The translations under genes were made by a program, and so were the position numbers. The notes beneath the pieces were generated by a model that was not told where the DNA came from, made no database searches, and saw only the letters and a list, made by a program, of their open reading frames with translations. 64,000 nt of DNA from Nitrospira sp. GTDB lineage: Bacteria; Nitrospirota; Nitrospiria; Nitrospirales; Nitrospiraceae. Position 1 is the first letter of the stretch. Every line of letters begins with the position of its first letter. Shown here in pieces: positions 27,746 through 38,309 of this stretch. The stretch spans positions 1 to 64,000 of the forward strand of contig JALHPO010000006.1 of assembly GCA_022842445.1 (NCBI GenBank), read 5' to 3'.

Positions 27746-29428
27746 TCATTCGGCCAAGGCCCGCAGTCCGTCAAAATCATGAACCACAATGCCTGCGAAA
27801 CTGCGATGCGCTACCGTATTCAGAAGTGTCCGCACGGCCTTCTCCACGTCGGACCGTGGACGCCCCGCAAAGGTGATTCGCTCAGGCCTGACCGTCATGC
27901 GGTGGTGAACCCGGAACCCCTCGCGGGGATCATCCTTCGAAAGCAGTGCGGGAAAAGGCGGGAAAATCAATCGACGGTGCAGACGATCCAAGACCGCATC
28001 GGCAAGCTGCAGGCGCGGCTCTCGCTTGAGCGTCACGCGTTGTTCGACCGGCAACGTAATCGTCTCGACGGCGAGCCACACCGGAATCCCGATAAGATCG
28101 CCATACCGCAGCGTATCGTCTGAAAGACTCTTCACTTCGTCCAGATCGGTTCGATAACTCATCACCGCCACTTCATCCACCCGATCCATCACAGCAAAAG
28201 CCAACGGGCGTCCTCGCACAGCCACGGTGGTCAGCCAAAACGGCATCACAACCGAGAGATGTGTACGCTGTCCGATCATTTCTTTAATCAGGTCAATGGC
28301 GTTCAGGTACTGAATCGGACCGGCCTCATCGTCCAGAAATCCAGGCAGAAGATACGGCTCGATGTCGAGCTGCACCCCGGCCAACAGATGAGGCTCCACA
28401 AGACCAAACAGACGGCGAACTTTCCCGGCAAGCTGCTGAGGATCATAAATCGCCTCCGGGTAGCCGTCGAGAGCAACCACCTCAATACCGCCTTCTCTGA
28501 GTGTGACGAGGAGCCGGACGTATGCTCGCCATATTTCCGGTCCGTCCTCCGAAGCCGGCATCTGAATCATGACCCGCGAAAGACTGTGGCGGCGACAGGT
28601 TGAGAGAATGGCGCCCGGATCTTCGATTGCCTCCCGATACCTCCAAACCCAAACGCCGGATCGGCCCGACTGTGCGAAACCCGATCGGTCTTGGGCCAGG
28701 TCCATCTGTTCAATCACCACCTGTGCCTCAGAGTCCTCGGTCGTTACGACCAGGGCCACGGCCCTTCGCAAATCCAGCGAGCGACCGAGTTCAACCAGCG
28801 GGATGGTCACATCGAACGTGCCGCGCACAGTCGCGAATCGCACATTATCCTGTCGGATCGCGGAAGCCCAATCCTCCATGGCAAACGAGATCCGACCCAA
28901 GGCCCGTCCTCTGAGCCTGATGGTCTTGTACGACAAGAGGTCCAACACCCCTCCGTTCGGCCTCAGTTCAATCCTCTGCCCACAGCGACCACTGCCTGCC
29001 CCGGCAAACGTCATAGTTACAGTCTTGTCCCCTTCCGGTCGCGACAGCAGCCCCCGGCACACACCAAAGACTTGCGAGTGATTGAAGCCTGGCAGGAGAT
29101 CGAGCAAGGGCGATATCGGCCTGTCAGAGGTGGAAGGAACGGAGTCAGGGGGCCCGTTGATCGTCACACTTGGAATCGTTTGCTCTCCCACATAAGAAAG
29201 TTCAATGGAGTGGATGTCCGCAGGTATAGCGCCTGTCAGCGGGACTTCAATGGAATATGCCGGTCCGGCAACAACCACTCCCATCAACGTCCACAATACA
29301 AATGTCCATGCGATCGTTTGCCTGACCCTGCGTACCCAGAGACACGTCGTATCCGAACGCGCCACGCGACTTTGAGATCGCCCATTGGAGAAAACTCCCC
29401 TCATTTTGTGCTGGCCTGTGCTTCCCAT
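27746..29428 (-). CDS. Exported hypothetical protein with a putative TIM-barrel-like C-terminal half
   Basis: The product has up to 560 residues. An Arg-rich start and a hydrophobic stretch (TIAWTFVLWTLMGVVVAG, about residues 38-56) act as a signal peptide or anchor. The middle (about 60-250) reads as beta-sandwich, including IRLRGRALGRISFAMEDW, which resembles carbohydrate-binding folds. The C-terminal half has barrel-like repeats such as LLAGVQLDIEPYLLP, VDEVAVMSYRT and a final FAGIVVHDFDGL, reminiscent of glycoside-hydrolase-like proteins. Catalytic residues cannot be assigned. The start is uncertain, because neither ATG at 29428 nor at 29404 has a good ribosome-binding site. Confidence 0.55.
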   Translation of the reverse strand: MGSTGQHKMRGVFSNGRSQSRVARSDTTCLWVRRVRQTIAWTFVLWTLMGVVVAGPAYSIEVPLTGAIPADIHSIELSYVGEQTIPSVTINGPPDSVPSTSDRPISPLLDLLPGFNHSQVFGVCRGLLSRPEGDKTVTMTFAGAGSGRCGQRIELRPNGGVLDLLSYKTIRLRGRALGRISFAMEDWASAIRQDNVRFATVRGTFDVTIPLVELGRSLDLRRAVALVVTTEDSEAQVVIEQMDLAQDRSGFAQSGRSGVWVWRYREAIEDPGAILSTCRRHSLSRVMIQMPASEDGPEIWRAYVRLLVTLREGGIEVVALDGYPEAIYDPQQLAGKVRRLFGLVEPHLLAGVQLDIEPYLLPGFLDDEAGPIQYLNAIDLIKEMIGQRTHLSVVMPFWLTTVAVRGRPLAFAVMDRVDEVAVMSYRTDLDEVKSLSDDTLRYGDLIGIPVWLAVETITLPVEQRVTLKREPRLQLADAVLDRLHRRLIFPPFPALLSKDDPREGFRVHHRMTVRPERITFAGRPRSDVEKAVRTLLNTVAHRSFAGIVVHDFDGLRALAE

Positions 29429-29740
29429 TTTGATTCGGTTTGAGAATTGTACAAGTCATCGGTCCGGTTGTCCCTGAAAACTCCAATTCTCTCGTCTTCT
29501 GGATTCCAATTGATCTTTGATATACCCCCCATCAATCCACAGCCGCCTGCAATCCGATATGCCTGTCTCGAAAGCACGTTCCGTGATCCCGAGGTTCCAC
29601 CACTCATACCCGCCATAGACCCACAGATTCTTCATCAGCTGAGTTGTAGGCTTGTGCAAGAGAATGTAGTTCGAGTATACTGCCTGGTTTGCGCCTCACT
29701 AGTGGGCGTCTTTTTCGTCATCCAAGGAAGTACCGTTACT
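29429..29740. other. Divergent intergenic region with a possible broken ORF
   Basis: This 312-bp region separates the exported hypothetical gene from typA. It holds the typA promoter at its right end. On the minus strand, 29456-29659 is open for 67 codons and reads like protein (KNLWVYGGYEWWNLGITERA), but it has no recognised family and may be a gene remnant. Confidence 0.3.
29652..29681 (+). promoter_or_regulatory. Promoter of typA
   Basis: TTGTGC, an 18-base spacer and TATACT lie about 60 bases upstream of the typA start. Confidence 0.5.
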
Positions 29741-31600
<1,860 letters not shown>

Positions 31601-31654
31601 GACGTCGTTTGCTTGCAAGATGCGCTTCACGAGGAACGAGATACGGTTTTTGAG

Positions 31655-32404
31655 ATGAGAATCCGCAAAAAGACTCCCAAGCCGTCCGCCAAGCGCCCGC
31701 CCCTCTACTTCATCGGCTATCGCGGCACGGCTCCGTCCACGGACGAACTTGTGATGCAGTACGAACGTGAGTACGGCGGACCATTGTCCATTCGCCATGA
31801 AGCGGGATCGCCCGAATCATGGCAAGCAACACACGGCCCCTGGTCAGCCCATGTCGTAATGCCCTTACCGGCAAGCCACGTTGCCGAGATCATGAAACAA
31901 CTGGCCTGGGAACACCCCCTGATGGGCGCCATCGCGCCTTCCGTCGCACCCCCGCGAGATATGCCGGACGCGGTTCTGCTTGGCGCCCGGCTGGCCCGCT
32001 GTCTGACGCTCCTGACACAGGGAACCGCGTATGATGTGGCCACGCAGGCTTACCTCAATCCATCAGATTGGCAGAATCGCACCCTGACAACCTTTCAGAT
32101 CGATGATCATCTGTCTGTCGCACAAGACGAAACCGCTCGGCCCGACGAAGTCTGGTTTTACTCGTTGGGACTGGCGAAATTCGGATTGGACGAGATCGAA
32201 CTCTTTCAAGGTAAAGGACTTCCGGAAAGCGCTGCGAAGGAGATTCTGAACGCAGCGGCCCATGAGCTGTTGCGTATGGGACAATCGCCCAAAGTCGGGA
32301 CCTCGATCCACCTTCCTGCGCTGGGCCAGACTCTGCGTATCGTGAACTACCGTACGGCTGCTCCGGCAGGTCGCATGATGGGATTCCGCCAACTTCAAAG
32401 TTAG
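31655..32404 (+). CDS. Hypothetical protein, possibly DUF4261-like
   Basis: The product has about 249 residues. After a basic start (RIRKKTPKPSAKRPP) comes a soluble alpha/beta protein. The C-terminal part FGLDEIELFQGKGLPESA and ILNAAAHELLRMGQ resembles DUF4261 proteins, but the match is from memory. An in-frame TTG at 31613 could extend it by 14 residues. It lies 54 bp after typA and may be cotranscribed. Confidence 0.5.
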   Translation: MRIRKKTPKPSAKRPPLYFIGYRGTAPSTDELVMQYEREYGGPLSIRHEAGSPESWQATHGPWSAHVVMPLPASHVAEIMKQLAWEHPLMGAIAPSVAPPRDMPDAVLLGARLARCLTLLTQGTAYDVATQAYLNPSDWQNRTLTTFQIDDHLSVAQDETARPDEVWFYSLGLAKFGLDEIELFQGKGLPESAAKEILNAAAHELLRMGQSPKVGTSIHLPALGQTLRIVNYRTAAPAGRMMGFRQLQS

Positions 32405-32466
32405 CGGATCTTTTATAATAGAATGACTTATCACTCTGCGGCTGGAGTGCTAGGTCTTTCGGCCCG

Positions 32467-32496
32467 TTGACAATCTTTCACGCCGCACAGTACAAA
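32467..32496 (+). promoter_or_regulatory. Promoter of the peroxiredoxin gene
   Basis: TTGACA, an 18-base spacer and TACAAA lie 57 bases upstream of the start. A very strong AAGGAGG follows just before the ATG, pointing to high expression. Confidence 0.5.
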
Positions 32497-32552
32497 ATTA
32501 ATCTCATTGTGCGTATAGGCCAGACTCTCAACCATATGAAGGAGGATCTCAG

Positions 32553-33023
32553 ATGAGCGACGTAGCTGCAGAAATTAAAGCGGGCGATACCGCGCCGGAT
32601 TTCAACTTGAAGGACCAGGATCAGAAGGATGTGAAGTTGAGCGATTATAAGGGCAAGAAGAATGTCGTGCTCTGCTTCTACCCGTTGGACTGGAGCCCCG
32701 TGTGTCAGGGCGAGAACAAGTGTTTGACCGATGACTTCCCCAAGTTCCAATCAGCCAACGCAGAACTCTTCGGCATCAGCTGCGACAGCTTCTTCTCGCA
32801 CAAGGCTTGGGCTGACTCACTTGATCTCAAGCATCGCCTTTTGTCCGACGTCCATCGGACGACTGCCAAGGCCTATGGTCTCTACTTTGAGCCGCTCAAC
32901 TGCTCCAAGCGCGCGACCGTGATCGTCGATAAGAACGGCAAGGTGGCCTACGTCAAGGTGCAGGAAATCAAGGTTGCCCGTGAGGACAACGAAATCCTCG
33001 GTGCGCTCGCAAAGCTGTCTTAA
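32553..33023 (+). CDS. AhpC/TSA-family peroxiredoxin
   Basis: The product has 156 residues with a thioredoxin-fold peroxidase pattern. The peroxidatic Cys sits in [14 protein letters not shown], where Ser replaces the usual Thr of PxxxTxxC. A resolving Cys could be C58 in ENKCLTDDF or the Cys in FGISCDSFF. It reduces hydrogen peroxide or organic peroxides at the expense of a thioredoxin. A thioredoxin-like gene lies 80 bp downstream. Confidence 0.85.
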   Translation: MSDVAAEIKAGDTAPDFNLKDQDQKDVKLSDYKGKKNVVLCFYPLDWSPVCQGENKCLTDDFPKFQSANAELFGISCDSFFSHKAWADSLDLKHRLLSDVHRTTAKAYGLYFEPLNCSKRATVIVDKNGKVAYVKVQEIKVAREDNEILGALAKLS

Positions 33024-33040
33024 ACCTAACTCAGAAAGTC

Positions 33041-33090
33041 CGAAGGTCGAAAGTCTGCATGTCGAGGCTTTCAGACTTTCGGACTTTTGA
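33041..33090. repeat. Imperfect inverted repeat between peroxiredoxin and thioredoxin genes
   Basis: The words AAAGTCCGAA and GAAAGTCTG on the left are mirrored by CAGACTTTCGGACTTT on the right, with a loop of about 15 bases. It can form a long hairpin and may stop or attenuate transcription, though it lacks a clear T-tract. It looks like other short-word repeats in intergenic regions of this window. Confidence 0.45.
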
Positions 33091-33102
33091 CGTGACGACT
33101 TT

Positions 33103-33435
33103 ATGACTGGAACGGTTCAAGACGTCAGAGACGAGAATTACAAGGAATTCACCGACAGCGCCGGTGCGGTCGTGGCGTACGGGCTCGCTACCTGCGAACC
33201 GTGCAACACCTACGACCCGATTCTGGAAGCCACCGCCGCACAATTCCCATCTATCAAAGTGGGCAAGGCCAAGATGCATGTGCCAGGCCGCTGCCGCGAG
33301 ATCAAGAAAGCCCATACGTTCGAGACGTATCCAACCACCCACTTCTTTTCCCACGGCAAGCTGCTCCTGACGCGCGAAGGCGTCGTCGAACCCGCCGAAC
33401 TCGCCGCACTGATCAACGATCATTTACTGAAATAG
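33103..33435 (+). CDS. Thioredoxin-like protein with a CEPC active site
   Basis: The product has 110 residues. The redox pair is in LATCEPCNTYDPIL, the cis-Pro in FETYPTTHFF, and the Gly-rich turn HGKLLL follows. Thioredoxins normally have WCGPC; here the Trp is replaced by Thr and the Gly by Glu, which should change the redox potential. It is a likely partner of the peroxiredoxin just upstream. Confidence 0.8.
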   Translation: MTGTVQDVRDENYKEFTDSAGAVVAYGLATCEPCNTYDPILEATAAQFPSIKVGKAKMHVPGRCREIKKAHTFETYPTTHFFSHGKLLLTREGVVEPAELAALINDHLLK

Positions 33436-33584
33436 ATCTGCCCTTCCGTCCACTATGATCCGACGCCTGCTCGGCCTTTGACATCTGCCGCGACATATCG
33501 ATATGGTAATTCCAGAATCGACACCCGGCGCCGTCGGAACATTCTAAACCTGATACCGCTTGAACTCCGTGAGGAGCGTTGCCT

Positions 33585-34073
33585 ATGAACAAAACGATCG
33601 GTGGAATGATCGTCGTCTCGATATTGGCTGTGTCGTCGCCGGTCCTGGCGCATACCGATGAGTTCTTCGAATCGGTTGAGGCGCCTCATGGCGGACAACT
33701 GCGCATGACCGGTCCGTTTCATTTGGAACTGGTCGCCAAGGAGGGGGAGCTCACCGTCTATGTCACGGACCATGCGGACACCAAGATCAGCGTGGACGGC
33801 GGCCTGGCTAAAGCCACCGTTGAAACGGGCCAGACCAGAACGCAGGTTCATCTACACCCGGTTGGGGACAATGTGCTCAAGGGATCCGGCATCTTTTCAC
33901 TCACGCCGGATACCGTCGTCATCGTCTTCATGAAACTACCGAATCATGATGCGCACTCCGCTCGTTTCATGCCGCTCAAGCCCAAGGCTGAGCCGGGTCA
34001 GAAGCCCCAGGAAGGGACGTCCAAAACCGACGGCGGAGAGCACCACCATCACCACCACCCGCCGAAGCACTGA
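33585..34073 (+). CDS. Exported paralog A with a natural His-rich tail
   Basis: The product has 162 residues. A signal peptide (residues 1-22, ending SSPVLAH) is followed by a beta-type domain with APHGGQLRMTGPFHLELVAK and ELTVYVTDHADTKI. The C-terminus has GGEHHHHHHPPKH, a natural run of six His. GAGGAG precedes the ATG. The next gene encodes a paralog (PYHLELVAK, ELVLYVTDHADKAI). It is probably periplasmic and possibly metal-binding, since both N- and C-termini are His-rich. The family is not recognised. Confidence 0.75.
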   Translation: MNKTIGGMIVVSILAVSSPVLAHTDEFFESVEAPHGGQLRMTGPFHLELVAKEGELTVYVTDHADTKISVDGGLAKATVETGQTRTQVHLHPVGDNVLKGSGIFSLTPDTVVIVFMKLPNHDAHSARFMPLKPKAEPGQKPQEGTSKTDGGEHHHHHHPPKH

Positions 34074-34128
34074 TGGGCGGCATCCGCCCCGTCAATCGAT
34101 ACCAGACTGGTTGTGAGGAGAACCGATC

Positions 34129-34548
34129 ATGAAACATCTGTTGGGTCATCTTGTCCTTGGCGCCCTGCTGATCTGCTCAGTACCGGTGGAAGCCCACAAG
34201 GCAAAACGAGACGAAGCTGTGAAGTCGCTTCATGGCGGGCAAGCACTTGTGGCGGGGCCGTATCACCTGGAACTGGTCGCCAAGAGCGGAGAACTGGTTC
34301 TGTACGTGACAGACCATGCGGACAAGGCAATCCCCACTGATGGGGCGAAAGCCAAGGCCACCATCCAGCAGGGGTATGAGAAGGCCAAAATCCAGGTGGA
34401 GTTGGAACCGTCCGGTGACAACAGGTTGAAGGGAACCGGCGCATTCACGATCAACCAGGATACCGGGATCATGGTCTTTCTCAAGTTTCCGGAACAGGAA
34501 GCTTACGCCGCCCGCTTTACTCCGCTTGGCCAGAACAAAAAGGGGTAG
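34129..34548 (+). CDS. Exported paralog B of the preceding gene
   Basis: The product has 139 residues, with a signal peptide ending near SVPVEAHK and the same domain as paralog A: LHGGQALVAGPYHLELVAK, GELVLYVTDHADKAIP and GDNRLKGTGAFTI. It lacks the His tail. GAGGAG precedes the ATG, and the gene starts 55 bp after paralog A. This is a clear tandem duplication with divergence of the tail. Confidence 0.75.
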   Translation: MKHLLGHLVLGALLICSVPVEAHKAKRDEAVKSLHGGQALVAGPYHLELVAKSGELVLYVTDHADKAIPTDGAKAKATIQQGYEKAKIQVELEPSGDNRLKGTGAFTINQDTGIMVFLKFPEQEAYAARFTPLGQNKKG

Positions 34549-34688
34549 AGGAATTCGCTCTCGACGGGACTCCGTAACAATCAGCCCTACTCTTCGCAAC
34601 ATTGTCAAGCTGGTTCTGGTTCAACTGAACCACTTTCATTCGACGACAATGCGATGGGCATGGGAAACACAGCCGGGTGAACCCTTGT

Positions 34689-35444
34689 TCACCCGGCGTA
34701 GTCGAAGGAGAGGTCGCGTGACTGGACCAGACGGACGTTGGCGAGTTGACCGGACGCGATATCGAAGGCGAGCGAGTTCCAAATCCGTTCGGCAAGCTGC
34801 CCGCCCGTGACTTGCTCGACGCCGAATACCTGGCGAAGATCCCGATGATCGAACATCTCCACGACTCTCTCTCTCACCACGCGATCCAGTGCGCCGATAT
34901 CGGTCACCATGCCGGTCATCGGATCGATCGGACCACGGACCGTGATGAAACAATCCCACTCATGGCCTTGATTGCCGCCCTGAATGGCCGTGAATGAATA
35001 GCGCCGGGTGATGGCCGCGACATCCAATCCCTCCGCCGCCGTCACTTCGGCATAGAGATCCTCGTCCTCGCACAAGCGAACGGTCTGCAACACACCGATG
35101 TCCGGCTGAGGCGCCAGCTTTGTCCAGAGCACCAGCGCGAGATTTTCCGATGTGGGAATCCGGTCTTTGAAATAGGGCATGTCGAGATTCAAATTCTTGT
35201 GATCGAATTCTTCAATCACGTCGAGCAGAACCCGCTTCAGATCAAATAGGTTGACGACCATGCCCGTCTGCCGGTCGATCTCGCCGGAGACGGTAACTTC
35301 GAGCAGATAGTTGTGGCCGTGCGCAGGAGGGTTGTAACAGAGGCCGAACGCCGCACGGTTCTTCACCTCATCCCACTCCGGCCTGATGTAGCGGTGGGAC
35401 GAAGAAAATTCGATGCGCTTGGTCAGCAATACCGAATCCGTCAT
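34689..35444 (-). CDS. Tandem-fused 6-pyruvoyltetrahydropterin-synthase-like protein
   Basis: The product has 251 residues, about twice the usual length of a PTPS/QueD protein. The first half has all Zn ligands and the catalytic Cys: SSSHRY (H17), GLCYNPPAHGHNY (C36, H42, H44), plus FDHKNLN. The second half repeats the fold: GHEWDCFITVRGPID, TGMVTDIGALDRVV and MFDHRDLR mirror GHNYLLEVTVSGEID, TGMVVNLFDLKRVL and EFDHKNLN. It has lost the Cys and most zinc ligands, so it is probably structural. The native enzyme is a hexamer of single domains. The start at 35444 is chosen because sequence upstream consists of short noncoding repeats. Confidence 0.82.
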   Translation of the reverse strand: MTDSVLLTKRIEFSSSHRYIRPEWDEVKNRAAFGLCYNPPAHGHNYLLEVTVSGEIDRQTGMVVNLFDLKRVLLDVIEEFDHKNLNLDMPYFKDRIPTSENLALVLWTKLAPQPDIGVLQTVRLCEDEDLYAEVTAAEGLDVAAITRRYSFTAIQGGNQGHEWDCFITVRGPIDPMTGMVTDIGALDRVVRERVVEMFDHRDLRQVFGVEQVTGGQLAERIWNSLAFDIASGQLANVRLVQSRDLSFDYAG

Positions 35445-35488
35445 GCTCAATGTTCCATGCTCCGCGCTCAACATTCCGATAGACAGGC

Positions 35489-36073
35489 TTACGCGCTCAA
35501 ATCGGAGAGCCATTCCTCTCTCATGCTGCCCGGCACGGCCGTTTGAACATGGTATTCACCATGATCCACCGTGAGGAGAACCGGCTGTCGAAGATCGGCA
35601 ATCGCCGATTGCATGGACGCGGTCGGACGAAATCTGACGAAATGCACCGCGCTGATCTTCGAATCGTGGCTGTGGCCTCCTTCAAATTCCCCGAAGGCCC
35701 GCTCACCCCCGGCTACGATCGCCACCTTCTCTCCATGATCGAGTCCCATGAACTGATCAAGCCAATGTTTCATCATGGCTTCCTCGGTGATCTCGATCAA
35801 GAGCGTGGCGCTCAATTCGCCGGGCGCAGGAAGGATCGCATTATAGACATTCAATTCGTCCTGGACCTTCGCCGGATCGAAAATCCGCTCGACGCGGATC
35901 ATTTCCTGGATTTGAAATTGCAGCGTCGCGCGATTCTCAAAAATCATGGTCACCAACGGACCGATGGAAATCCTCCGCCGCTGCTTGAGCGCAATGATAC
36001 GGGACCGAAACTCTTCCCGTTGTTTCTCATACGCTTCGTACGGAATCACATCTTCTGGAGCGATCACTTTCAC
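35489..36073 (-). CDS. DUF3501-family protein
   Basis: The product has about 194 residues. It has the family opening IAPEDVIPYEAYEKQREEFR and the central TMIFENRATLQFQIQEMIR, followed by FDPAKVQDELNVYNAILP. DUF3501 proteins are often encoded next to rubrerythrin and GlpC-like Fe-S oxidoreductases, exactly as here. The biochemical role is unknown. The GTG at 36073 has GAGGGGAG 5 bases upstream and is preferred over an upstream GTG. Confidence 0.8.
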   Translation of the reverse strand: MKVIAPEDVIPYEAYEKQREEFRSRIIALKQRRRISIGPLVTMIFENRATLQFQIQEMIRVERIFDPAKVQDELNVYNAILPAPGELSATLLIEITEEAMMKHWLDQFMGLDHGEKVAIVAGGERAFGEFEGGHSHDSKISAVHFVRFRPTASMQSAIADLRQPVLLTVDHGEYHVQTAVPGSMREEWLSDLSA

Positions 36074-36166
36074 GGATACTCCCCTCACTTACCTATCGCC
36101 GACTGCCATTCACCATTCAACGAGGCTGCAATCTATTCTATCCCCTCACTCCTCACCCCTTACCCC

Positions 36167-37447
36167 TCACCGTTCTGACGGCAACCCGTAGGCATCACGG
36201 ACGATCTGAATGGGATGGAGGGACGCCTTGCCTCCCGTGTGCGCCGAAGCCCCGGCTTGATCCAACTGCAATCCGGCCAGCGGGCAATCCGACGCGACAA
36301 AATCTGCCGGAGCCTGCTCGATCGCCCGCACGGCTTTCCCCCCGATTTTCATCGAGAGCGGAAAGAATTCTGTTTTTGCGGACCATGCGCCGTCGTGCCC
36401 CGAGCATTTTTCGATCACATCGACCTGCGCACCAGCACATTCCATCAACTCTTTGGACTTGAAACCGATGTTTTGGTCTCTCAGATGACAAGGAATCTGA
36501 TACGCGACGCGGCCCGGGCTTTTCTGAAAATCCGTCGCCAGCAAGCCGTCACGCCTTAGCTTCATCAGGTACTCGCATACATCGAAAGTCCGTTCGGCGG
36601 CTTTCTTAACTGCCTCCCCGCCGACAACCTCCGGATATTCGCGCTTCCACATGAGACTGCAGCTGGCTGTCGGCACCACGATGTCATAGCCTTTCTCAAC
36701 CCACGGGAGAAACGATGCGACATTCGCCGCAGCAGCCTGTTGAATCGACGCCGTATCACCGATGTCGAACGACGGCATGCCACAACAACGCTGTTCCGGC
36801 ATGACCACATGGACGCCGTTCTTCTCCAGCACCTGAACCGTGGCCTTCCCCACATCGGACGCCTGGTAGTTTACGAGGCAACTGCCGAAGAGTGCCACTT
36901 TTCGCGCTCCAGCTTCTGCCACCTGCGCTCCGCCACGCCTGCTCCACCAACGGGCAAAGGTCTCGGATGAAAAATTTAAGATGTGGCGATCCCGATGCAC
37001 CCCCGCAATGGCCTCTCCGATCAGGCGGACGACACGGTTCCTGAGGAGCCGATTCATCAGGGGGGCCAGCGCGCTGCCGATCGTGCCGAGCACGTCCGTC
37101 TTGATCAGCCACCGGTCCCGCCAGGATACGCCCCTGGTCGTCGCCAGTTGCTTCTTCCACGCGATCATCAGACGTGGAAAATCCAACGCATACTGATGCG
37201 GCGGTGTGTACGGGCAATGATTGTAACAGAGCTTGCAGTAGTAACATTCGTCGACGATGCGGTGGTGGTCGGCCTGCGTCAGCTTGGCGACGTCGCCTTC
37301 GTATGAATCGATGCCGTCGAGCAGCGTATTGAACGAGGGACAGAGGTTGAAACAACGGCGGCAGCCGTCGCACACCTCATAAATCCGCTGCGTCTCCTTC
37401 TGGAGCCGCGTCGCGTCGATGGGGCTGAGCAAACTTAAGCCGTTCAC
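36167..37447 (-). CDS. GlpC/HdrD-like Fe-S oxidoreductase subunit
   Basis: The product has 426 residues. Two 4Fe-4S binding sets lie near the N-terminus: CDGCRRCFNLCPSF and CYYCKLCYNHCPYTPPHQ. Two CCG domains follow, with QRCCGMPSFDIGD and the later CHLRDQNIGF and CSGHDGAW. This is the architecture of glycerol-3-phosphate dehydrogenase subunit C and heterodisulfide reductase D. It probably passes electrons between a thiol/disulfide or quinone and a soluble partner. The neighbours are DUF3501 and rubrerythrin, a recurrent trio. Confidence 0.82.
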   Translation of the reverse strand: MNGLSLLSPIDATRLQKETQRIYEVCDGCRRCFNLCPSFNTLLDGIDSYEGDVAKLTQADHHRIVDECYYCKLCYNHCPYTPPHQYALDFPRLMIAWKKQLATTRGVSWRDRWLIKTDVLGTIGSALAPLMNRLLRNRVVRLIGEAIAGVHRDRHILNFSSETFARWWSRRGGAQVAEAGARKVALFGSCLVNYQASDVGKATVQVLEKNGVHVVMPEQRCCGMPSFDIGDTASIQQAAAANVASFLPWVEKGYDIVVPTASCSLMWKREYPEVVGGEAVKKAAERTFDVCEYLMKLRRDGLLATDFQKSPGRVAYQIPCHLRDQNIGFKSKELMECAGAQVDVIEKCSGHDGAWSAKTEFFPLSMKIGGKAVRAIEQAPADFVASDCPLAGLQLDQAGASAHTGGKASLHPIQIVRDAYGLPSER

Positions 37448-37490
37448 AGTTCGTATTGTCCCTTGAGATTCCCCCTGAATACAAGATCCA

Positions 37491-37529
37491 AAAAGAAAAG
37501 GGTGGACCAGGTTGCCCTAGCCCACCCTC
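37491..37529 (-). terminator. Rho-independent terminator after rubrerythrin
   Basis: Minus-strand stem AGGGTGG/CCACCCT with a loop of about 16 bases, followed by TTTTCTTTTT. It sits 23 bp after the rubrerythrin stop and 44 bp before the Fe-S oxidoreductase start, so it may only partially stop transcription into the trio. Confidence 0.7.
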
Positions 37530-37551
37530 GCATCGATCTCAATGAACTGAA

Positions 37552-37977
37552 CTACCCCTTCAGACCATCGAGCCCCTTCTGGAACCGGTTGGCATGCGAA
37601 CGCTCAGCCTTCGCCAACGTCTCAAACCATTCGGCCAACTCGGCGAACCCCTCATCGCGGGCGGTCTTCGCCATCCCTGGGTACATCTGGGTATACTCGT
37701 AGGTTTCGCCCTCGATAGCGGACTTGAGGTTCGTTTCGGTATTGCCGATCGGAACACCGGTCGCCGGGTCACCGACTTCCTTCAGAAAGTCCAAGTGGCC
37801 GAAGGCATGGCCGGTTTCGGCCTCCGAGGTGTCTCGAAACAGCCCACCGACGTCAGGATAGCCTTCGATATCGGCGCGCCGCGCGAAGTAGAGATAGCGT
37901 CGGTTGGCCTGCGATTCGCCGGCAAAGGCATGTTTCAGATTATCGTGGCTCTTGGTCCCTTTTAAGCTCTTGCTCAT
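37552..37977 (-). CDS. Rubrerythrin-type diiron protein without rubredoxin domain
   Basis: The product has 141 residues, made of the four-helix ferritin-like part only. The diiron ligands are in HAFAGESQANRRYLYFA, SEAETGHAFGHL, AIEGETYEYTQMY and AKAERSHANRF. The C-terminal rubredoxin domain of classical rubrerythrins is missing. It probably acts as a peroxidase with an external electron donor. GGGGAGG lies 6 bases before the ATG. Confidence 0.9.
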   Translation of the reverse strand: MSKSLKGTKSHDNLKHAFAGESQANRRYLYFARRADIEGYPDVGGLFRDTSEAETGHAFGHLDFLKEVGDPATGVPIGNTETNLKSAIEGETYEYTQMYPGMAKTARDEGFAELAEWFETLAKAERSHANRFQKGLDGLKG

Positions 37978-38309
37978 GTTGTCCTCCCCGTTGTGTATGT
38001 TCGATACAGGCTCAATCTGATAATTAATGAGAAGGTCCTATGCTCGTTTGAAAGTGCTGTAAGATAGCGCAGCCGTCATAACCGGTTCAAGGGCTTTTCT
38101 TGTCCCCTATCCGGCAATACATCCATATTCAACTGGAGCGGACTTTCTGCTTCATCCACTCTCCTCACTTCAGTTTCTGGCACAATCGCCGCCACGCAGG
38201 CAGAAATTCAAGGGCAGTGCCCTGTCCATGCCCTGTTACCGTTACCCCGGGCAAGTATGTTAGACTTGGCATCTGTTGCTGCCCGTGCGATGTGCCTAGC
38301 GAGAATGAC
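37978..38309. other. Intergenic region between rubrerythrin and a lipoprotein gene
   Basis: This 332-bp region is divergent. An open plus-strand frame covers part of it but encodes a Cys/Arg/Pro-rich sequence typical of noncoding phase, and no gene is accepted. It should contain both promoters; I cannot assign either with confidence. Confidence 0.3.
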
